A stretch of 64,000 bases of DNA from Nocardioides sp. S-1144 (GTDB lineage Bacteria; Actinomycetota; Actinomycetes; Propionibacteriales; Nocardioidaceae). The stretch is from contig NZ_CP040695.2 of assembly GCF_005954645.2 (NCBI RefSeq), positions 372,001 to 436,000 on the forward strand, in the 5' to 3' direction. Positions 1 through 10,370 of the stretch are shown piece by piece. The position numbers and the translations under genes are program-made. Numbering within the stretch: the first letter of the stretch is position 1; each line of letters opens with the position of its first letter. The notes below the pieces were generated by a model that had not been told where the DNA came from, did not search any database, and saw nothing but the letters and a program-made list of their open reading frames with translations.

Positions 1-129
1 CGATCCGCGCGATCGCGCGGTTTGGGTCGAGATTCGGGCCCGTCCCCTACCCGATCCGCGCGATCGCGCGGTTTGGGTCGAGATGGGAGCTGACTCCCTA
101 CCCGATCCGCGCGATCGCGCGGTTTGGGT
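1..129. repeat. Three palindromic 32-bp repeats, 5' side of the endonuclease-like gene
   Basis: Three direct copies start at about 1 (cut by the window edge), 49 and 100, with a period near 50 bp. Each has the core CCGCGCGATCGCGCGG, itself a 16-bp perfect palindrome that contains GCGATCGC, and the arms GATC and GTTTGGGT. The intervening 19-20 bp differ between copies. Reverse-complement copies lie at 1201-1334 on the other side of the gene at 217-1164. The function is unknown; the copies could be operators, hairpins in RNA or endonuclease targets. Confidence 0.85.
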
Positions 130-216
130 AGGCGACCTCCGGCGCGCAGTTGCCTGGCCGCGCGGGGGCTGTGGAGGACGGGAGCACGCCGGGCCGGGTC
201 GAGGCACAGTCGTGAC

Positions 217-1164
217 ATGGACAAGGACGACCCTGCCGGCCAGTCGGGAGCAGCCACACCCTTCTCCTTCGACCTGCCCTTCACTCGGCGCGACCTCCTG
301 GCCGCCGGCCACAGCCGGGGCACCTTGAGAAGGCACGACTTCGTCCAGGTGATCGAGCGAGTGTGGATTCAGAAGGCTGCACTCGATCGCCTGACCCTCA
401 TCCGGGCTGCTCTGCTGGTCCACCCGCCGACGGCTTTCGCGAGCCATCTGTCGGCCGCCGCGGTGCACGGTCTACCGGTCCCCGACCACGGATTCGCTCA
501 CGTGACGGTGACCAGGCACGCGGATCGACGCTTCCGTGCGCAGATCAAGCCCCACGTCACCGAACGCGAACGCCGGGTGGTCCTGGTCCAGGGGATCCGC
601 ACGACCGACCCCATCGCCACCTTCATCGACTGTGCTGGATGGCTGTCCCTGGTCGAGCAGGTGATCCTGGGCGACGCGCTCTGCCGACGCTTCCGGATCA
701 AGGCGTCGAAGCTGCTGAGGGCATGTCGCGCGAGCACCGACTACTACGCGCGCCTGGCGACCGCGGCGGCTGAGCTCGTCCGCGACGGCGTCGACTCTCC
801 GATGGAGACCCGCCTGCGGCTCCTGATCGTCCTGGCTGGCCTGCCGGAGCCGGTCGTCAACTTCCGGGTCCATCACGAGGACGGGACGTGGAAGCGCCGC
901 TTCGACCTCTACTACCCCGCCATCAGAGTCATCATCGAGTACGACGGTCGGCACCATGCTGAGTCGGTGGAGCAGTGGAACAAGGATGTCGACCGACGCG
1001 AGGAGTTCGACGACGAGGGCTACCGGATCCTCGTCGTCACGGCCCGCGGGATCTTCCAGGAGCCGGGTCGGACGCTCGAGCGGATCCGCACGCTGCTCAT
1101 CCGTCGCGGCATGGAGGACGTTGCGCCGATCAACGACCTGTGGCGCGAGCACTTCGCGGCCTGA
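217..1164 (+). CDS. AbiEi-like N-terminal domain plus DUF559/Vsr-like endonuclease domain protein
   Basis: A 315-residue protein. Residues about 15-55 resemble the winged-helix start of AbiEi-type antitoxins (LPFTRRDLLAAG followed by a basic turn). Residues about 195-300 look like a PD-(D/E)XK/Vsr-type nuclease fold: METRLR near 196, RFDLYYP with D230, then IIEYDGRHH with E241 and D243. This architecture is common in actinobacteria and is usually annotated as a DUF559 or endonuclease domain protein; the true role is not established. The ATG at 217 was chosen because the open frame upstream (from 124) runs through the palindromic repeats and has no protein-like composition. The gene stands alone with no toxin partner visible, and is bracketed by six inverted 32-bp palindromes. 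Confidence 0.75.
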   Translation: MDKDDPAGQSGAATPFSFDLPFTRRDLLAAGHSRGTLRRHDFVQVIERVWIQKAALDRLTLIRAALLVHPPTAFASHLSAAAVHGLPVPDHGFAHVTVTRHADRRFRAQIKPHVTERERRVVLVQGIRTTDPIATFIDCAGWLSLVEQVILGDALCRRFRIKASKLLRACRASTDYYARLATAAAELVRDGVDSPMETRLRLLIVLAGLPEPVVNFRVHHEDGTWKRRFDLYYPAIRVIIEYDGRHHAESVEQWNKDVDRREEFDDEGYRILVVTARGIFQEPGRTLERIRTLLIRRGMEDVAPINDLWREHFAA

Positions 1165-1200
1165 GGTCTTCGGGAGCGCACTGACGCCGGGTCCAGCGCC

Positions 1201-1334
1201 GACCCAAACCGCGCGATCGCGCGGATCGGGTCGGTGAGAACGCCTGAGACCGACCCAAACGGCGCGATCGCGCGGATCGGGTCGCTGTCAGCGCCTCTCA
1301 CCGACCCAAACGGCGCGATCGCGCGGTTTGGGTC
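1201..1334. repeat. Three palindromic 32-bp repeats, 3' side, inverted relative to 1-129
   Basis: Copies occupy 1201-1232, 1252-1283 and 1303-1334, with an exact 51-bp period and 19-bp spacers. They are reverse complements of the units at 1-129: they begin GACCCAAAC and end GATCGGGTC or GTTTGGGTC around the GCGCGATCGCGC core. The last copy has fully symmetric arms (GACCCAAAC and GTTTGGGTC), so it is the best hairpin. They begin 37 bp after the endonuclease-like gene and end 53 bp before the convergent crp stop, so they could also terminate transcription. Confidence 0.85.
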
Positions 1335-1387
1335 CGGGCTGGCCACCACCGTTGGAAAAGGCAGACGGGTCGGGCGGAGGAGGACGG

Positions 1388-2065
1388 TCAGCGGGCCCGG
1401 CGGGCCAGGCGCTCGATGTCGATGATGACGACCGAGCGGGGCTCCAGGCGCAGCCAGCCGCGCGAGGCGAAGTCGGCCAGCGCCTTGTTGACGGTCTCGC
1501 GGGAGGCGCCGACCAGCTGGGCGAGCTCCTCCTGCGTGAGGTCGTGGTGCACGTGGACGCCGTCGTCGGCGGTGCGGCCGAAGCGGTCGGCGAGGTCGAG
1601 GAGGGCCTTGGCCACGCGGCCGGGCACGTCGGAGAAGACCAGGTCGGCCACGACGTCGTTGGCCTTGCGGAGCCGGCTGGCGAGCTGGGTGAGCAGGCCG
1701 CGGGCCACCACCGGACGACCCTCGAGCCAGCGCAGCAGGTCCTCGTGGGAGAGGGAGGCGAAGCTCGCGTCGGTGACCGCGGTGACGGTGGCCGAGCGCG
1801 GGCCCGGGTCGAAGAGCGACAGCTCGCCGAACATGGAGCCGGGGCCGAGGATGGCCAGCAGGTTCTCGCGGCCGTCGGTGGAGGTGCGGCCGAGCTTCAC
1901 CTTGCCGTCGAGGACGACGTAGAGCCGGTCACCGGAGTCGCCCTCGTGGAAGAGGACGTCGCCGCGACGCAGCCGGGTCTCGCTCATCGAGGTGCCGAGC
2001 GCGGTCGCCGCCTCGTCGTCGAGGGCGCTGAAGAGCGGTGCCTGGCGCAGTACCTCGTTGTCCAC
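1388..2065 (-). CDS. crp: Crp/Fnr-family transcriptional regulator (Crp/GlxR type)
   Basis: A 225-residue regulator. Residues 1-125 form a cyclic-nucleotide-binding jelly roll with the phosphate-binding cassette [15 protein letters not shown] (80-94, E81 and R90). A helix-turn-helix occupies about 176-205 ([19 protein letters not shown]). The GTG at 2065 was chosen because GGAGG lies 5 nt upstream; the ATG 12 codons earlier has no such site. It is divergent from nth, the order known for M. tuberculosis Rv3676/Rv3674c. A TAGGAT box on the minus strand at 2120-2125 could be its -10. Family members bind TGTGA-N6-TCACA; matching sites occur upstream of actP, fdhA and hppA in this window, so those are candidate targets (inference). 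Confidence 0.9.
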   Translation of the reverse strand: MDNEVLRQAPLFSALDDEAATALGTSMSETRLRRGDVLFHEGDSGDRLYVVLDGKVKLGRTSTDGRENLLAILGPGSMFGELSLFDPGPRSATVTAVTDASFASLSHEDLLRWLEGRPVVARGLLTQLASRLRKANDVVADLVFSDVPGRVAKALLDLADRFGRTADDGVHVHHDLTQEELAQLVGASRETVNKALADFASRGWLRLEPRSVVIIDIERLARRAR

Positions 2066-2192
2066 GGAACCTCCGGTGTGCTGGGACGAGCTGGACCGCA
2101 CGACGCGGACTCCACCGCGATCCTAGAGGGTGTCGAACCCCACAGAGAACCGAACCCGCTGCGCTGACGGCCGCGTCGTCGGTGGTGGACCG

Positions 2193-2198
2193 TAGGCT
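2193..2198 (+). promoter_or_regulatory. -10 element TAGGCT for a leaderless nth transcript
   Basis: TAGGCT ends 7 nt before the GTG start at 2206, the spacing expected when transcription begins at the start codon. No Shine-Dalgarno sequence is visible, which fits a leaderless mRNA. Confidence 0.55.
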
Positions 2199-2205
2199 GG
2201 CCGCC

Positions 2206-2922
2206 GTGCCGCCTGCTGCTCCTCCCGCCGAGACACCGACCTCGCTGGTCCGTCGGGCCCGCAAGATCGACCGGGTCCTCGCCGAGACCTACCCCGACGC
2301 CGGGTGCGAGCTCGACTTCGCCAACGCCTTCGAGCTCCTCGTCGTCACCGTGCTCAGCGCGCAGACCACCGACCGCCGGGTCAACGCCGTGCGCCCCACG
2401 CTCTTCGCGGCCTACCCCGACCCCGCGACGATGGCCGCGGCCGACCGGACGGCCCTCGAGACGATCGTCGGGCCGCTGGGGTTCTTCCGCGCCAAGACCG
2501 AGTCGCTGCTCAAGCTCAGCGCCGCCCTCGTCGAGCGGTACGACGGCCAGGTGCCCGGCCGGCTCGACGACCTCGTGACGCTGCCCGGCGTCGGGCGCAA
2601 GACGGCCAACGTCGTGCTCGGCAACTCCTTCGACGTCCCGGGCATCACCGTCGACACCCACTTCGGCCGGCTCGTGCGGCGCTTCGGGTGGACCGAGGAG
2701 ACCGACCCGGTCAAGGTCGAGCACGCCGTGGGCGCGCTGTTCCCGAGGCGGGACTGGACCATGCTGAGCCACCACGTCATCTGGCACGGCCGGCGCCGGT
2801 GCCACGCCAAGAAGCCCGCGTGCGGGGCCTGCCCGCTGGCGCGCTGGTGCCCGTCGTTCGGCGAGGGACCCACCGACCCGGTCGCGGCCGCCGCCCTGGT
2901 CAAGACCCAGGGCCCGGCATGA
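2206..2922 (+). CDS. nth: Endonuclease III (base-excision repair glycosylase/AP lyase)
   Basis: A 238-residue HhH-GPD glycosylase that removes oxidised pyrimidines and cleaves the abasic site. The helix-hairpin-helix and catalytic lysine are in [12 protein letters not shown]. The catalytic aspartate is in [11 protein letters not shown] about 18 residues later. The C-terminal [4Fe-4S] loop has the classical C-X6-C-X2-C-X5-C pattern ([17 protein letters not shown]). The GTG at 2206 sits just after a TAGGCT -10 box; the longer frame from 2038 would overlap the divergent crp promoter. It is first in the overlapping series nth-tlp-nudL-marP. Confidence 0.95.
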   Translation: MPPAAPPAETPTSLVRRARKIDRVLAETYPDAGCELDFANAFELLVVTVLSAQTTDRRVNAVRPTLFAAYPDPATMAAADRTALETIVGPLGFFRAKTESLLKLSAALVERYDGQVPGRLDDLVTLPGVGRKTANVVLGNSFDVPGITVDTHFGRLVRRFGWTEETDPVKVEHAVGALFPRRDWTMLSHHVIWHGRRRCHAKKPACGACPLARWCPSFGEGPTDPVAAAALVKTQGPA

Positions 2923-3527
2923 GGCGGTCCCCGGGCGTGACGAGGCTGCTGGCGGCGCTGGCGGTCCTCGTCCTGCTGCTCACCGGGTGCGCCGACGACA
3001 TCTCGCCGCCCGGGCCGAGCGACATCGAGGTCGACACCCCCGCGCTGCGGGAGATGAAGGCCGAGGCCGGCATCGAGCCGTGCGTGCCCGGCCCCGGGGG
3101 CGGCGACCTCCCCGACCTCACGCTGCCCTGCCTCGGCGGCGGCGAGGAGGTCGACCTGTCGAGCCTCACCGGCCCGCTGGTCGTGAACCTCTGGAACACC
3201 CCGTGCGACGCGTGCCTCGACGAGATGCCGGCGCTGCAGCAGTTCCACGAGACCCACGGCGACACGGTGCCGGTGCTCGGCATCGACGTCACCGACACCC
3301 AGCCCGACTTCGCCATCTCGTTCGCGGAGATGGTCGGCGCGACCTACCCGCAGCTCGCCGACCCGGGAGGCGACATCTTCGACACCGACCTCGGCCTGCG
3401 CCCGGCCTTCCCGCAGACCATCCTCGTCGACGCCGACGGCGAGGTCGCCACCATGCACGCCGGCGGCCTGCTGTCGGTCGCCGAGATCGAGGAGCTCGTC
3501 ACCGCGCACCTCGGGCCGGTGCTGTGA
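2919..3527 (+). CDS. TlpA/ResA-like thioredoxin-fold lipoprotein
   Basis: A 202-residue exported thiol-disulfide oxidoreductase. A lipoprotein signal peptide ends in the lipobox LLTGC with C24 as the lipidated residue, followed by a Pro/Asp-rich linker. A thioredoxin fold follows from about residue 65, with the active site [14 protein letters not shown] (C96-D-A-C99) and a cis-Pro region near FPQT. Two extra cysteines (C55, C71) could form a second disulfide. The ATG overlaps the nth stop codon (ATGA). It corresponds in position to Rv3673c of M. tuberculosis. A role in redox maintenance of envelope proteins, possibly including the cysteine pair of the downstream MarP, is inference. Confidence 0.9.
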   Translation: MRRSPGVTRLLAALAVLVLLLTGCADDISPPGPSDIEVDTPALREMKAEAGIEPCVPGPGGGDLPDLTLPCLGGGEEVDLSSLTGPLVVNLWNTPCDACLDEMPALQQFHETHGDTVPVLGIDVTDTQPDFAISFAEMVGATYPQLADPGGDIFDTDLGLRPAFPQTILVDADGEVATMHAGGLLSVAEIEELVTAHLGPVL

Positions 3528-4273
3528 CCGCTGAGCAGGGCGGCGGGCACCCCGGCCTGCCCGGGTGGCTGCGTCCGGTCGAGCGGGCCGCGCAGGAGAT
3601 CACCGTCCATGACCTGACCCGCTTCCAGGTCCCCGAGGAGACCGACGGGCTGCGCCGCTCGGCGGTGCTGATGCTCTTCGGCGAGGGCGAGCACGGCCCC
3701 GACCTGCTGCTCACCGAGCGCGCCCACCACATGCGCTCCCACCCCGGCCAGGTGTCGTTCCCCGGCGGCGGCGTCGACCCCGGGGAGACGCCCGCGCAGG
3801 CGGCGGTGCGCGAGGGCGAGGAGGAGGTCGGCCTCGACCCCTCCGGGGTCGAGGTCTTCGGCGTGCTGCCCGAGCTCTGGGTGCCGCCGAGCAACCACGC
3901 CGTCGTCCCGGTGCTGGCCTGGTGGCGCGAGCCGAGCCCGGTCTGGGTGCGCTCCGCCGACGAGGTGCACGCCGTCTACCGGGTGCCGCTGCACGAGCTG
4001 CGCGACCCGACCCACCGGATCACCGTCACCGGCCCGCGCGGCTGGCGCTCGCCGGGCTTCCTCATCGGCGACGACCACGACGTGATCCTCTGGGGCTTCA
4101 CCGGCGGGATCATCGCCCGGCTCCTCGAGTACGTCGGCTGGATCGACGACCTGCCCGACGCGCCGGAGAGGGATTTGCCCGATTACATGTTCGGCGGCGC
4201 TCGACCCGCGACCATGGACCCCGGGCAGCAACCGGTGCCCAACACCGAGTTCGAGGAGCGACGCCGAGGATGA
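3524..4273 (+). CDS. Nudix hydrolase, coenzyme A diphosphatase (NudL) family
   Basis: A 249-residue cytosolic Nudix protein. The NudL-specific motif LLTERAHHMRSHPGQVSFPG (62-81) runs directly into the Nudix box: G82, E88, R96, E97, E100, E101, G103. This arrangement marks the CoA pyrophosphatase subgroup, which hydrolyses CoA or acyl-CoA diphosphate bonds. Position 98 of the box is Gly rather than an aliphatic residue, a mild deviation. The GTG at 3524 overlaps the preceding stop (GTGA). The C-terminal 40 residues are Pro/Asp-rich and divergent. Corresponds by order to Rv3672c. Confidence 0.88.
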   Translation: MTAEQGGGHPGLPGWLRPVERAAQEITVHDLTRFQVPEETDGLRRSAVLMLFGEGEHGPDLLLTERAHHMRSHPGQVSFPGGGVDPGETPAQAAVREGEEEVGLDPSGVEVFGVLPELWVPPSNHAVVPVLAWWREPSPVWVRSADEVHAVYRVPLHELRDPTHRITVTGPRGWRSPGFLIGDDHDVILWGFTGGIIARLLEYVGWIDDLPDAPERDLPDYMFGGARPATMDPGQQPVPNTEFEERRRG

Positions 4274-5466
4274 ACCTTCTCGACTGGCTGCTCGTGCTGC
4301 TCGTGCTCGCCTACGCCCTGTCCGGCTACTGGCAGGGCTTCGTCACCGGGGCGTTCGCGACCGTGGGGCTGCTGGCCGGCGGCCTGCTCGGCATCCTGCT
4401 CGCCCCCTTCATCCTCGGTGACGCCGAGCCGTCGCTGACGATCTCGCTGGCGGCGCTGTTCATCGTCATCGTCTGCGCCTCGCTCGGGCAGGCGCTGATG
4501 CAGTTCGTCGGCGCCAAGATCCGTGACCAGATCACCTGGCAGCCGGCCCGCGCGGTCGACGCCATCGGCGGCGCCGCGCTGAGCGCGCTCGCGGTGCTCC
4601 TCGTCGCCTGGGCGCTCGGCGTCGCGGTCTCCGGCTCCAAGATCGGCTCGCTGACCCCGCTCGTGCGGGAGTCGGCGGTGCTGCGCACGGTCAACTCGGC
4701 GCTGCCGACGTCGGCCCCGAACGCCCTGCAGGCCTTCAACGGCGTCGTCGGGACGTCGTTCTTCCCGCGCTACATGGAGCCGTTCGCCGACGAGCGGATC
4801 GTCGAGGTCGGCCCCGGCGCCGAGCGGCTGCTGCGCGACCCCGACATCGCGGCCGCGCAGGACAGCGTCCTGAAGGTCCGCGGCAACAACGACTGCGGCC
4901 GCGGCGTCGAGGGCACCGGCTTCCTCTACTCCGACGACCGGCTGATGACCAACGCCCACGTGGTCGCCGGCGTCGACGAGCCGACCGTGGAGATCGACGG
5001 CGACCAGGTCGACGCCACGGTCGTCTACTACAACTCCCAGCTCGACGTCGCCGTCCTCGCCCTCGACGACCTCGGTCGCGACCCGCTGGCCTTCGTCGAC
5101 GGCGACGCGGAGGAGACGCGGTGGGTCACCGAGGCCAAGGACGGCGTCGCGATCCTCGGCTACCCGCAGGACGGCCCCTACGACGTCCAGCGCGGGCGGG
5201 TCCGCTCCGAGCAGAACCTGCGCTCGCCCGACATCTACGGCGACGGCACCGTGGTGCGCGAGGTCTACTCGCTGCGCGGCCTGATCCGGCCCGGCAACTC
5301 CGGCGGACCGATCGTCACGACCCAGGGCCGGGTGGCGGGCGTGGTCTTCGCCGCCTCGGTCACCGACGACGACACCGGCTACGCGCTCACCTGGGAGCAG
5401 GTGCAGGACGCCGCCGGCGAGGGCGTCTCGAGCTCGGAGCCGGTCTCCACCGGCGCCTGTGCCTGA
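4270..5466 (+). CDS. marP: MarP-like membrane serine protease (CvpA plus trypsin-like domain)
   Basis: A 398-residue protein with four hydrophobic CvpA-like segments in residues 1-125, then a periplasmic chymotrypsin-like domain. The triad is visible: H230 in LMTNAHVVAG, D259 in SQLDVAVLAL and S344 in RPGNSGGPIV. C209 (NNDCGRG) and C397 (STGACA) match in position the regulatory disulfide of M. tuberculosis MarP, known for acid and oxidative stress resistance. The ATG overlaps the nudL stop. It is the last gene of the operon and is followed by a strong palindrome at 5469-5494. Confidence 0.93.
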   Translation: MNLLDWLLVLLVLAYALSGYWQGFVTGAFATVGLLAGGLLGILLAPFILGDAEPSLTISLAALFIVIVCASLGQALMQFVGAKIRDQITWQPARAVDAIGGAALSALAVLLVAWALGVAVSGSKIGSLTPLVRESAVLRTVNSALPTSAPNALQAFNGVVGTSFFPRYMEPFADERIVEVGPGAERLLRDPDIAAAQDSVLKVRGNNDCGRGVEGTGFLYSDDRLMTNAHVVAGVDEPTVEIDGDQVDATVVYYNSQLDVAVLALDDLGRDPLAFVDGDAEETRWVTEAKDGVAILGYPQDGPYDVQRGRVRSEQNLRSPDIYGDGTVVREVYSLRGLIRPGNSGGPIVTTQGRVAGVVFAASVTDDDTGYALTWEQVQDAAGEGVSSSEPVSTGACA

Positions 5467-5468
5467 TC

Positions 5469-5494
5469 GACCCGTCGCTGATCACTGACGGGTC
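5469..5494. terminator. Bidirectional hairpin terminator between marP and holin-X gene
   Basis: GACCCGTC (5469-5476) pairs with GACGGGTC (5487-5494) around a centre containing TGATCA. It lies 3 bp after the marP stop and 6 bp before the convergent gene's stop. A near-identical, longer palindrome occurs at 43299-43336. Confidence 0.7.
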
Positions 5495-5499
5495 AGCGG

Positions 5500-5949
5500 C
5501 TAGCTCTTGCCCTTGAGGGCGTTCGGGATCTGCTTGCCCTGGCCGATCGCCTTCTCGGGCGGGCCGACCTTCTTGACCTTCTTGATGCCGAGGAAGCCGA
5601 ACAGCGCGGCGATCAGCACGTAGGCCAGCGTCACGATGAGGAAGGCCCAGTGCAGGGAGAGGCCGCTGCCGTTCCAGTGGATCAGGTAGGCGAAGGCCAC
5701 CGAGAGCATGATGACGGCGAGCAGCAGCAGGAAGCCCGCGACGGCGAAGAACGCGACGCCGGCGACCCCGAACTTGATGCTGACCTTCAGCTCCGACTTC
5801 GCCAGCTGGATCTCCTTGCTGATCAGCGTGGAGATGTCGCGGCTGGCGTCGGTGACCAGCTTGCCGATCGTCGGCTCCTCGCCGGCGTCGGTCACCCGGC
5901 CGACGGTCCGGTCGGTGGGGCGGTCGACGGCGCTCTTCTCGGGACCCAT
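5500..5949 (-). CDS. Actinobacterial holin-X family membrane protein (Phage_holin_3_6)
   Basis: A 149-residue protein: a soluble N-terminal region with an amphipathic helix (about 30-58, DASRDISTLISKEIQLAKSE), two strong transmembrane helices (about 60-88 and 98-120), then a basic tail. This is the PF07332 family, found beside acs and marP in mycobacteria (Rv3669). Despite the holin name the context is chromosomal housekeeping. The biochemical role is not known. The ATG at 5949 is 65 bp downstream of the acs stop on the same strand. Confidence 0.85.
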   Translation of the reverse strand: MGPEKSAVDRPTDRTVGRVTDAGEEPTIGKLVTDASRDISTLISKEIQLAKSELKVSIKFGVAGVAFFAVAGFLLLLAVIMLSVAFAYLIHWNGSGLSLHWAFLIVTLAYVLIAALFGFLGIKKVKKVGPPEKAIGQGKQIPNALKGKS

Positions 5950-6014
5950 GGCCCAGACCCTATCCCCACCGACCGGTCGGGCTCGTCACCCGATCCGGTG
6001 CCCGGTGGGGGAGG

Positions 6015-8027
<2,013 letters not shown>

Positions 8028-8129
8028 GACTGCTCCTGGACTGGGGGTGCGGGTGCCACTCGTCACACTAGGACGCATCGCCCAGCGTGCCGAGGAGTGG
8101 TGACGGTCGGGGTGGACCGGCCGGGCGTC

Positions 8130-8156
8130 GACCCGCCGGGAGGTCCCCGGCGGGTC
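8130..8156 (-). terminator. Hairpin after actP, within the actP-acs gap
   Basis: GACCCGCCGGG (8130-8140) and CCCGGCGGGTC (8146-8156) form an 11-bp GC stem with a 5-nt loop, 12 bp past the actP stop on the minus strand. There is no T-run, so it may attenuate rather than fully stop read-through into acs. Confidence 0.55.
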
Positions 8157-8168
8157 GGCGCGGTGGCC

Positions 8169-9785
8169 TCAGTGCGAGGTGGCCTTCTCCGAGCCGGAGC
8201 CGGTCAGGGCGCGGACCTCGAGCTCGGTGTAGCGGTCCTCGGCGGCCGGCTCGCGCTTCGACAGGGTGCCGATGATGCCGAACAGGAAGCCGAGCGGGAT
8301 CGAGACGATGCCCGGGTTCTCCAGGGGGAACCAGGAGATGTCGATGCTGGTCGGCAGCAGCGACAGGTTCTTGCCGTCGGCGTCGACACCCTTGCCGGAC
8401 ATCACCGGGGAGAAGATCACCAGGCCGACGGCCGAGATCAGGCCGCCGTAGATGCTCCACAGCGCGCCGCGGGTGTTGAAGCGCCGCCAGAACATGTTGA
8501 ACACGATCGTCGGCAGGTTCGCCGAGGCGGCCACCGCGAACGCGAGCGCCACCAGGAAGGCGATGTTGAGGCTCTGCGCCGGGATCGCGAGCAGGATGGC
8601 GACCAGGCCGATGCCCGCGGCGGCGAACCGCGTCACCTTGATCTCCTCCTGCTCGGTGGCCTGGCCCTTCTTGATGACGTTGTTGTAGACGTCGTGGGCC
8701 ACCGAGGCCGACGAGGTCAGCGTCAGCCCGGCCACCACCGCGAGGATCGTGGCGAAGGCGACGGCGGCGATGAGGGCGAGCAGGATCGCACCGCCGGTGG
8801 AGCCGGCCCCACCGCCGACCTCCTCGGCGAGCCGGGGCGCGGCGAGGTTGCCGGACTTGTCGAGCGTCGAGGTGTCGAGCAGCGCGGCGGCACCGAAGCC
8901 GAGGACCAGCGTGAAGAGGTAGAAGACGCCGATCAGGCCGATCGCCCACAGCACCGACTTGCGGGCGTCCTTGGCCGTCGGGACGGTGTAGAAGCGGATC
9001 AGGATGTGCGGCAGGCCGGCCGTGCCGAGCACGAGCGCGATGCCGAGGCTGACGAAGTCGAGCTTGCTGGTCAGCGTCGCGCCGTACTTGAGGCCCGGCT
9101 CGAGGAAGGCCTGGCCCTTGCCGCTGTTGTCGGCGGCGGCGCCGAGCAGGCTGGAGAGGTTGAAGTCGAACTGCGCCAGCACCAGGACGACGATCAGCGC
9201 CGACCCCGTCATGAGCAGGACGGCCTTGACGATCTGCACCCAGGTGGTGCCCTTCATGCCGCCGACCGTGACGTAGAAGATCATCAGGGCGCCGACGCCG
9301 AAGATGACGATGTTCTTGACGACCTGGTCGTCGACGCCGAGCAGCAGCGCGACGAGCGAGCCGGCGCCGACCATCTGGGCGAGCAGGTAGAAGATCGAGA
9401 CGACCACGGTCGACGTCGCGGCCGCCAGGCGGACCGGCTTCTGCTTCATGCGGAAGGCCAGCTGGTCGGCCATCGTGAAGCGGCCCGAGTTGCGCAGCAT
9501 CTCCGCGACGAGCAGCAGGGCCACCAGCCAGGCGACCAGGAACCCGATGGAGTACAGGAAGCCGTCGTAGCCCGACAGCGCGATGATCCCGGAGATGCCG
9601 AGGAACGACGCCGCCGACATGTAGTCGCCGCCGATGGCCAGGCCGTTCTGGACCGGGGAGAAGGAGCGGCCGCCGGCGTAGAAGTCGGACGTGCCCGACG
9701 AGGACCGGCTGGCGCGGATCGTGATGCCGATCGTCAGCGCGACGACGGCGAGGAACAGGACGGTGGTGAGCACCTGGTGGTCCAT
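8169..9785 (-). CDS. actP: Cation/acetate symporter, sodium:solute symporter family
   Basis: A 538-residue integral membrane protein with about 13 hydrophobic segments. The SSS-family start SDFYAGGRSFSPVQNGLAIGGDYMSAASFLG is characteristic of ActP (MctC-like) monocarboxylate carriers, which import acetate or propionate with Na+ or H+. The ATG at 9785 overlaps the stop of the upstream DUF485 gene, giving the yjcH-actP pair. The C-terminal tail (about 40 residues) is hydrophilic. Placement upstream of acs supports acetate as substrate. Confidence 0.93.
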   Translation of the reverse strand: MDHQVLTTVLFLAVVALTIGITIRASRSSSGTSDFYAGGRSFSPVQNGLAIGGDYMSAASFLGISGIIALSGYDGFLYSIGFLVAWLVALLLVAEMLRNSGRFTMADQLAFRMKQKPVRLAAATSTVVVSIFYLLAQMVGAGSLVALLLGVDDQVVKNIVIFGVGALMIFYVTVGGMKGTTWVQIVKAVLLMTGSALIVVLVLAQFDFNLSSLLGAAADNSGKGQAFLEPGLKYGATLTSKLDFVSLGIALVLGTAGLPHILIRFYTVPTAKDARKSVLWAIGLIGVFYLFTLVLGFGAAALLDTSTLDKSGNLAAPRLAEEVGGGAGSTGGAILLALIAAVAFATILAVVAGLTLTSSASVAHDVYNNVIKKGQATEQEEIKVTRFAAAGIGLVAILLAIPAQSLNIAFLVALAFAVAASANLPTIVFNMFWRRFNTRGALWSIYGGLISAVGLVIFSPVMSGKGVDADGKNLSLLPTSIDISWFPLENPGIVSIPLGFLFGIIGTLSKREPAAEDRYTELEVRALTGSGSEKATSH

Positions 9786-10138
9786 CAGCGCTTGCCCCCC
9801 TCGTAGACGGAGTTGAGGCTCTCGGCGAGCGGGTCGAGCCGCGCGGTCGAGTAGCGGCTGTAGGCGTAGGCGATGAGGAACGTCGTCAGGAACTGCAGCA
9901 GCCCGAAGACCAGGGCGACGTTGATGTTGCCGACGATCTTCTGGCTCATGAAGTCACCGGCCCAGTTGGACATGACGACGTAGAGCAGGAACCAGGCCAG
10001 GAACACCGCCGTGGCCGGCAGCACGAAGCTGCGGTAGCGGCGGCGGAGCTCGATGAAGTCGGCCGACTCCGCCATCGAGTCGTAGACGGGATCGTGGCGT
10101 GCGGCCACGTCGTGGGACGGATCCTTCTCAAGTGCCAT
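9785..10138 (-). CDS. DUF485 membrane protein (YjcH-like), partner of ActP
   Basis: A 117-residue protein with two transmembrane helices (about 38-60 and 75-95) and the DUF485 start FIELRRRYRSFVLPATAVFLAWF. Its stop overlaps the actP start, as in the E. coli yjcH-actP pair. The family is presumed to assist the symporter, but the mechanism is unknown. Two Crp-type operators lie 35-69 bp upstream of its start. Confidence 0.9.
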   Translation of the reverse strand: MALEKDPSHDVAARHDPVYDSMAESADFIELRRRYRSFVLPATAVFLAWFLLYVVMSNWAGDFMSQKIVGNINVALVFGLLQFLTTFLIAYAYSRYSTARLDPLAESLNSVYEGGKR

Positions 10139-10172
10139 CGGACGGCGCCTCTCCGGTTCGGGTCACCGACGG

Positions 10173-10207
10173 GTGACCGGCGTCACGCTAGGAGTGACGG
10201 GCGTCAC
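10173..10207 (-). promoter_or_regulatory. Two Crp/GlxR-type operators and -10 box upstream of the DUF485-actP-acs cluster
   Basis: GTGACCGGCGTCAC (10173-10186) and GTGACGGGCGTCAC (10194-10207) both fit GTGA-N6-TCAC exactly and start 21 bp apart, two helical turns. Between them a minus-strand TAGCGT (10185-10190) is a plausible -10, placing one operator on the core promoter and the other near -30. Binding by the Crp protein encoded at 1388-2065 is inference. Confidence 0.6.
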
Positions 10208-10370
10208 CCGGCAGGGGGCGGCGGCGTCGCTGCGGCGGGCGGGGACGTCGGTGCGGTGAGCGGTCGGTCCGGCGCGACGAACGGTCGCCCGGCCCTCGCC
10301 TGGCCGTGAGGCCCGCGAGGCCCGCGAGTCCGTGAGGGCCGTGAGGTCGTGAGGTCGCGGTGACACAGGA

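Noticed and set aside
1..1334. CRISPR array: 32-bp repeats with 19-bp spacers at both ends of the endonuclease-like gene
   Set aside because: Only three units per side, spacers too short, repeats are long palindromes in opposite orientation, and no cas genes are present.
5500..5949. Prophage signal from the holin-family annotation
   Set aside because: The gene is a conserved chromosomal neighbour of marP and acs in actinobacteria; no other phage genes occur.
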